DNA of 64,000 nucleotides from Mermis nigrescens (Eukaryota > Nematoda > Enoplea > Mermithida > Mermithidae). A model generated the notes under the pieces. It saw only the letters and a list, made by a program, of their open reading frames with translations. It ran no database searches and was not told the DNA's origin. Position 1 is the first letter of the stretch; each line of letters begins with the position of its first letter. Location: contig JAVLUZ010000154.1 of the NCBI GenBank assembly GCA_036768485.1, positions 30,313,089 through 30,377,088 on the forward strand, in the 5' to 3' direction. A program made the translations under genes and the position numbers. Shown in pieces: positions 50,101-56,098 of this stretch.

Positions 50101-53100
50101 TCAAAATGACTCTCAAAAATTGGTACATTCGCTGAGATGGCGTATATACTATTGTTAATCTGTAGTTTCTGATGAATTTCTAGAATGTTAAGTCTTTATT
50201 TTCATTTCTTTTTTGGTCATAATTTTGCACGTTTTCCCCCAGAAAATATTTCCATTTTTCTACCCTAGATTTCTCCATCCCCAAATGCACCCCTCTCCCA
50301 CATGCATGTCTGGTCCTGTTCAGACTATCGAAACATAAATTTCAATAAGTGTGAAATTGTAAAAGTAATATAAAGTACACTTAAAGATTTTTCGATCAAA
50401 ATATACGATGGATGAACACACATGGGCGTGGGGGTGTAGGTGTGAACCCCTTTCACTAGGCCGATTACCCCCTTCCTCAGAAACAAAATTTCAATTCCTA
50501 AATTTTTTTGTTCTTTTAGCAATATTTTGATTCCAATGGATTTTGTTCGATAAGTAGCATTTAAAAATGTTGCGTTTTTTCGCATTACCACCAATTTTTA
50601 AGATCAATTTTTGTCTTTGAAAAAGCTTGCACACGCATTCCCCAGATTTTAGGCGCTGCCCATGTATGGTGATTATCATACTGTTTCCCCTAAATGATAA
50701 AATGGGGAGACGAAACGATGGCGGAAATTGAATAAAAATCGAAAATTTTCATCAAAAGCGCAATGTGTGATTGTTGTCTTCATCGCTACACATCCAACGG
50801 ACAGATGATTTTTTTAGTTCTAACATAAGCTCTATTTCCATTATTTTCCAAAAGTCTTGTGGGGCCGGTCTGCTTCCCATTGCGGGGTTGCGAGTTTGCT
50901 TAGCCACTAGCACACGCGAGCGTGAGGTGGGTCGGGGGTAAACACCTTTCAGAAGGCTGAATACCTTCCCCTGTCAAAAACCAAATGACCTCTCAGAATT
51001 CAATTTTTGAAATATATTTTGTTTTTTTCGCAATTTTTTGATGCCAATTGATAGTACTCAATGAGAAACGTCGAAATTTGATTTTTTCCGCCATATTACC
51101 TGCTTTAAGACTATTTTTTGACCATTGAAAAATCTCCCCACCTTCAAAATTTTGATGTTGCTCATTTGTGGCCACTAGGGTCGAGTTACTTGACCCTTAA
51201 TTAAAATGTGCTCATGTATACATGCTAATAAATATTCAGAAAGCACTTAAGATATACTCAGAAGATTTTTCAAGAAGATAACATATGATGCATTGTTAAA
51301 ATCAAAGAATTACCGAAGTTAATTCGTGGAGGCATTTGGTTCATAATCTGCTGAGCAACAAGCGCCGAATGATGTTCTGTACATACCTGGGCGTGGGGGT
51401 TGGGGGTATGCATCCCCCCCCCCAAGAGAAATAAAAATACCCCCCCAGAATTCAATTTTTTGAATTTTTTTGTTCTTTTCGCAATTTTTTGACGGCAATG
51501 GATAGTGCTCGATGAGAAACGTTGAAAAATGGTGTTTTTTCGCCGTTTCACCATTTTTAGGGCCATTTTTGACCTTCAAAAAAATCTCGCATCCCCCTCC
51601 CCAGAACTTTGGAGCCGCCCCCCTATGGTTCTGTATCTTTTGCAAGCATGTTCTGGGATATTTGCACCGTAAATTGATAAAAAAAATTTTTTTGTTTTAA
51701 TTACCTACTCGAGTGCATGCAAAAGAGCTGCATTTACTCCTGCAGTTTCCGAATGTGCAACTTTTGGTTAGAGCCTGATCGTTATGCGGTAAAAAATGAG
51801 TAAATTTAGTTAATTCTGCACTAAACTCTCAGTGAATATTGTAAGGTTGCAGGGCCGACAAGCGAAGTCAAGGTTTCCGACATGTGACTTCATCATTCGA
51901 AAAATGATTTGCTTCAAATTGAGCGTATCTTCTACACAGAAAAATAAGTATGATTATCTCTTTAAAGACTCAATGCAGAGAGCTTTTTATACCGACATTA
52001 AAGGCATTTCAGATGTGGTTTAATCGAGGACATTATCCAATGGGCGCTTCGGTTTTGGCCCACCCTTTATATTCGATAAAAGCTTACAAAATCTTTAATG
52101 GGAATCTACAAATTGTCGAAGGAATGATGCTACTTTAGAATTATGCGAAACTATGTTCCAGCTAGGGTATCTCGAGTTAGCATTCCATATCTCGAAACTC
52201 ATAAATATTATTGTTTGCTTTCAGTTATTACGACGGGATTTAGGAACAGTTCGGCAATAGCTAAAGGTCATAATAAGAACTTAGGCAACATGATGAATTT
52301 CATGATTTTGCTGAATGAACAAGGTGGGTTTCTTTCCATATTGTTTGTACATGCTCACAGCAAAACAAAAACACGAAGACTGCCACATACATGCATTATA
52401 AGACTAAAAACCCATGCTTGCGTATGATTTAATTTTATTTTTCATTTCAGTTATAAATAATGCACCTAAATCCTTCCACTGCACAAATGCTGCTATAACA
52501 GAGATCGAAAGGATTACTCGAAAAAATTCAATTTCACTGAGACAATTTCATCAAACTAAAAAAATTGCATCGCACTGAAAAATCTAATCAACATTGAGCG
52601 CAATGTTTTTCTGATTGAATTCTGCCAATAATTTTGCCTTCATTACACAAATAGCGTAGCTGCTATTTCACCAGCATCAAGTATCTGTAACGTTTTAGAG
52701 AACATTACTTCGGCAATCAAGCTAAACGAATTTGCATTGGAAGAAAAGTGGGTATTCCAGCGACCATATTCTGAACTGAAGAATGCTACCGGAATCATGC
52801 AGGTGATATGCAAAAAGTTGCGCCCGTGTCAATTTGAAAATAAAACTGATTCATGCCTCTGGCATGAACAGAAGTGTCAGCAGCGGCACTGGTTTAAAAT
52901 TTTGAAAAATGGCATGCATTGTCCCACGGAATATTTTACTGACTGCACCGGTTGTACGATGCCGACCTCAATGACGAAGTCATTGATATCGACGACAACA
53001 ATAATAGTGACGCATACTACCACAACTTCAATCACCGTCACAACATCGTCATTAACGGACGACTCGACATTGACGCTTAATGCGACTGACGTATGATATT

Positions 53101-55723
53101 CTAACTAGTGGCGGACACACCTGGGCGTGGGAGGTTTGGGGGTATGCATCCCCCCAGAAGTTGAAATACCCTTCCAGAAATCAAAATACCCCTCCCCGGA
53201 ATTCAATTTTTTAAAAGTTTTCTGCTTTTTTAGCAATTTTTTGATGCCATTGAATAGTGCTCGATGATAAACGTCGAAAAATGGTGTTTTTTCCTCCATA
53301 CAACCAATTTTAAGACCATTTTTTGACCTTTGAAAATTTTTCCACTCCTCCCCCCAGAATCTTGGTGCTGCCCACCTATGGTAGCGGATCAAGGATTTTT
53401 TCCTTTTTTCAATTATGTCAGACAAGTTCAAAAAAATATCCGCCTATTATGCGTTTTATTGACGTGTTTCAATAGGCAAAATTGTTTTTGGTACAAAAGC
53501 TTTATAAATTTTCAAACTTATTGAAGTTTCCTATGAAAAAGATGTACAACTAGCACAAAAGTCGGCTCAATGCGTCGAGACGCCAAATTTCGTTTTTCTC
53601 GACCAATTACTACGTATGGTCATGATAGGAAGCACAAAATCTTTATTCTGTACAAAAATTACTCGCCTGACTTAGAAGTTTAGAGCGCCGAAAAGTCAGT
53701 AAACGTTATCATCTGGTGCTTAGCGCCAGAAATATTTGAACAATCATGAAAAATTGGCATAAATCATCAAAAATACATATTTTTTCTGTATTGCGGCCAA
53801 CTGTTTTTAACGACAGAGGGCGGCCGACCTCCGCCCTTCCATAAATTCGCCCTTGATTCTAACACTAGTAATAAATATTATGAGCTGGCATGACAATGAC
53901 GAATTCTGGAGGATTTCCTGTCGGGGGAAGGTGCCCGAACTTTTCCTGTATCAATCGTAAATAGTTTGCATAAATACGTTCTTTGTTAGTGAAGTAGCGT
54001 TTGTGTGGTCTTTTGGCGTGATAGTTTTGAAGAAATTAAAAATGTTTACAAAAATTTCGATTGGAAAATGCGCGTTTTCTGTGGAAAAGCCTACTTGTTG
54101 ATCCGTTTGCGCTGAAACAACATTCAAATCTTCGTTCTTTTTTTAAATAATACGATACTACTAAAGTGGATAATTGGAGTGTTAAACATACTGCTTACAA
54201 GAGGTCTTCTGAGTGATTTGCTTAATCCCATTCTATATAGCAGGCGGATAGAGAAAGGAATGAATTAGGACAAATAGAAAAAACTACCAAAAACTTCACT
54301 CGACGCGCTCTGATGGATCCAGGATTTTGTAGGGGCGGTAACCATGCATAGGCAGCGGCCAGATTGTGGGGATCTCGTGGGGCAAAATTACCGAAAATAG
54401 CACGAAAATTTTACCTTTTTTGTCCTTTGATTTTTACAATAAGATTCCACTTTATACCAGTTTTATACCAGTGGGTAAAAAAAGCAAATCACATATTCGA
54501 TCTTATAACTTTTAATATACTTGTCAGAATTGAATGCGGTTTGCTTTGTCCAAGAGCCTATCATCACTGTAAGAATGAAGTAAAATTTTAATTACGCTGA
54601 TTTGGCTGTCACAGAGTGCTGTAAAATTACATGGCAATTAATGTAACTAATGCATTGTTCTTGACCAATGCTTTCATGACTCGAAAAACGACTTTGCTAA
54701 ATTGCTTGCACCTTTTGAACAACGTGATAAATGTTATTATCACGTTATCTCTCTAATACAGAAATATTAGGCTTTTTCAAGATAGCAAACCGCAAACGAT
54801 TTGCTAGTAACAAGGTCCGATATGCGATTCGTTTTTTGACCCACCCTCTATATTTGGTAATGTGAGAAGCTTATTGTACTTGTAATTCATTTCTGATTAA
54901 AATTCAAGCCAACACTTTTTTGGAATCTAGCTAAAGGATGGCTACAGGATAGGTGCATAGGTAGAAATGCTAGTTTATAATGCACTTCTTACATTGTAAC
55001 ATTCATATCAACTCTTTACTTCTCGTCGTCTTTTATTGAAAAGTGTTGTAAGAGTCTCCTGAATTTCTGTTATCAACAAAGAAATTACGTTGTCCCGCCA
55101 TCATACTTTACTGTATTTTCACATATATGCGGGTAAATTTAAATGTATATTGTCATGCAGGAGTTTGGGAGCATGGTTTAAGCTAATCGTCTTCTAAATT
55201 ACGATTCATTTTACTCTGTATTTCTTTTCATAACGTCTGTAGGGGCGAGCAAAAAGGCGCCATTCTAGGTCTGATGATTTCACCATTTTTTCAGAGTAAA
55301 GAGGACAACACAGTGATTTATGTCTTGATCGGCGTCATGTGCTCAGTATTTATTTTGAGCACCATTATTTTAACGCTCGGTTGTATAAAGAAACCAATCG
55401 CAGTAAGTCAAATACGTGTATCATTTTCGGAAGGAAACAACTCACGATCGGACGGGCCTTTTGTGTGGGGAGCGACCGCCTCTCTTAAGTTTAAACGTTC
55501 AGAAAACTATTGAAAAATTCTATGATATTTCAAAATTAATTTTGCGAAATGAACGTGCTCTATATTTGCCACAGCAATATAATTTTTTGTCTGCGACAAT
55601 GTTTAAATTCAGAAATTTTTTCAATTTGCTAAAATTGTTTAATCAAGGTCTTAAAATTTCTTAAAATGTCTATAAATTGTTTAAGTCCTAACTCTTAAAT
55701 CTGCTCAAATTTCTCAAATTTAA

Positions 55724-55788
<65 letters not shown>

Positions 55789-55952
55789 TAATAATGATAA
55801 TATTAATATTATTATTAATAATACCTAATAATAATACTGATAATAATAATGATAATAATAATATTAATATTATTATTAATAATACCTAATAATAATACTG
55901 ATAATAATAATTATTATAAATATATTAATAAATAAAATAATATAAAAATGAC

Positions 55953-56007
<55 letters not shown>

Positions 56008-56056
56008 GGAATAATAATAATAATAATAAAGATAATAATAATGATAATAATAATAA

Positions 56057-56098
<42 letters not shown>

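Larger units (their letters stand above)
45762..51852 (+). other. Intron 10 of the VWA gene
   Basis: A long homolog of intron 1, enlarged by the second foldback element (46069-48837) and by a MITE present only here (51382-51627). The intervals between them align with intron 1 and show no gene. Confidence 0.65.
53091..55294 (+). other. Intron 13 of the VWA gene
   Basis: Begins with the hAT-like element 53106-53855, only 15 bases after the donor. Beyond it (53864-55270) no gene was recognised. A fragment at about 54310 (GATCCAGGATTTTG) recalls the same element's end. Confidence 0.6.

Noticed and set aside
37655..53090. Treating each large repeated ORF as a separate tandem gene
   Set aside because: None of the internal copies has a signal peptide or its own start (the apparent starts at 37693, 41355, 45059 and 52737 are TTG codons inside the frame). 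Splice phases join them into one frame, and only the last copy is followed by a membrane exon.
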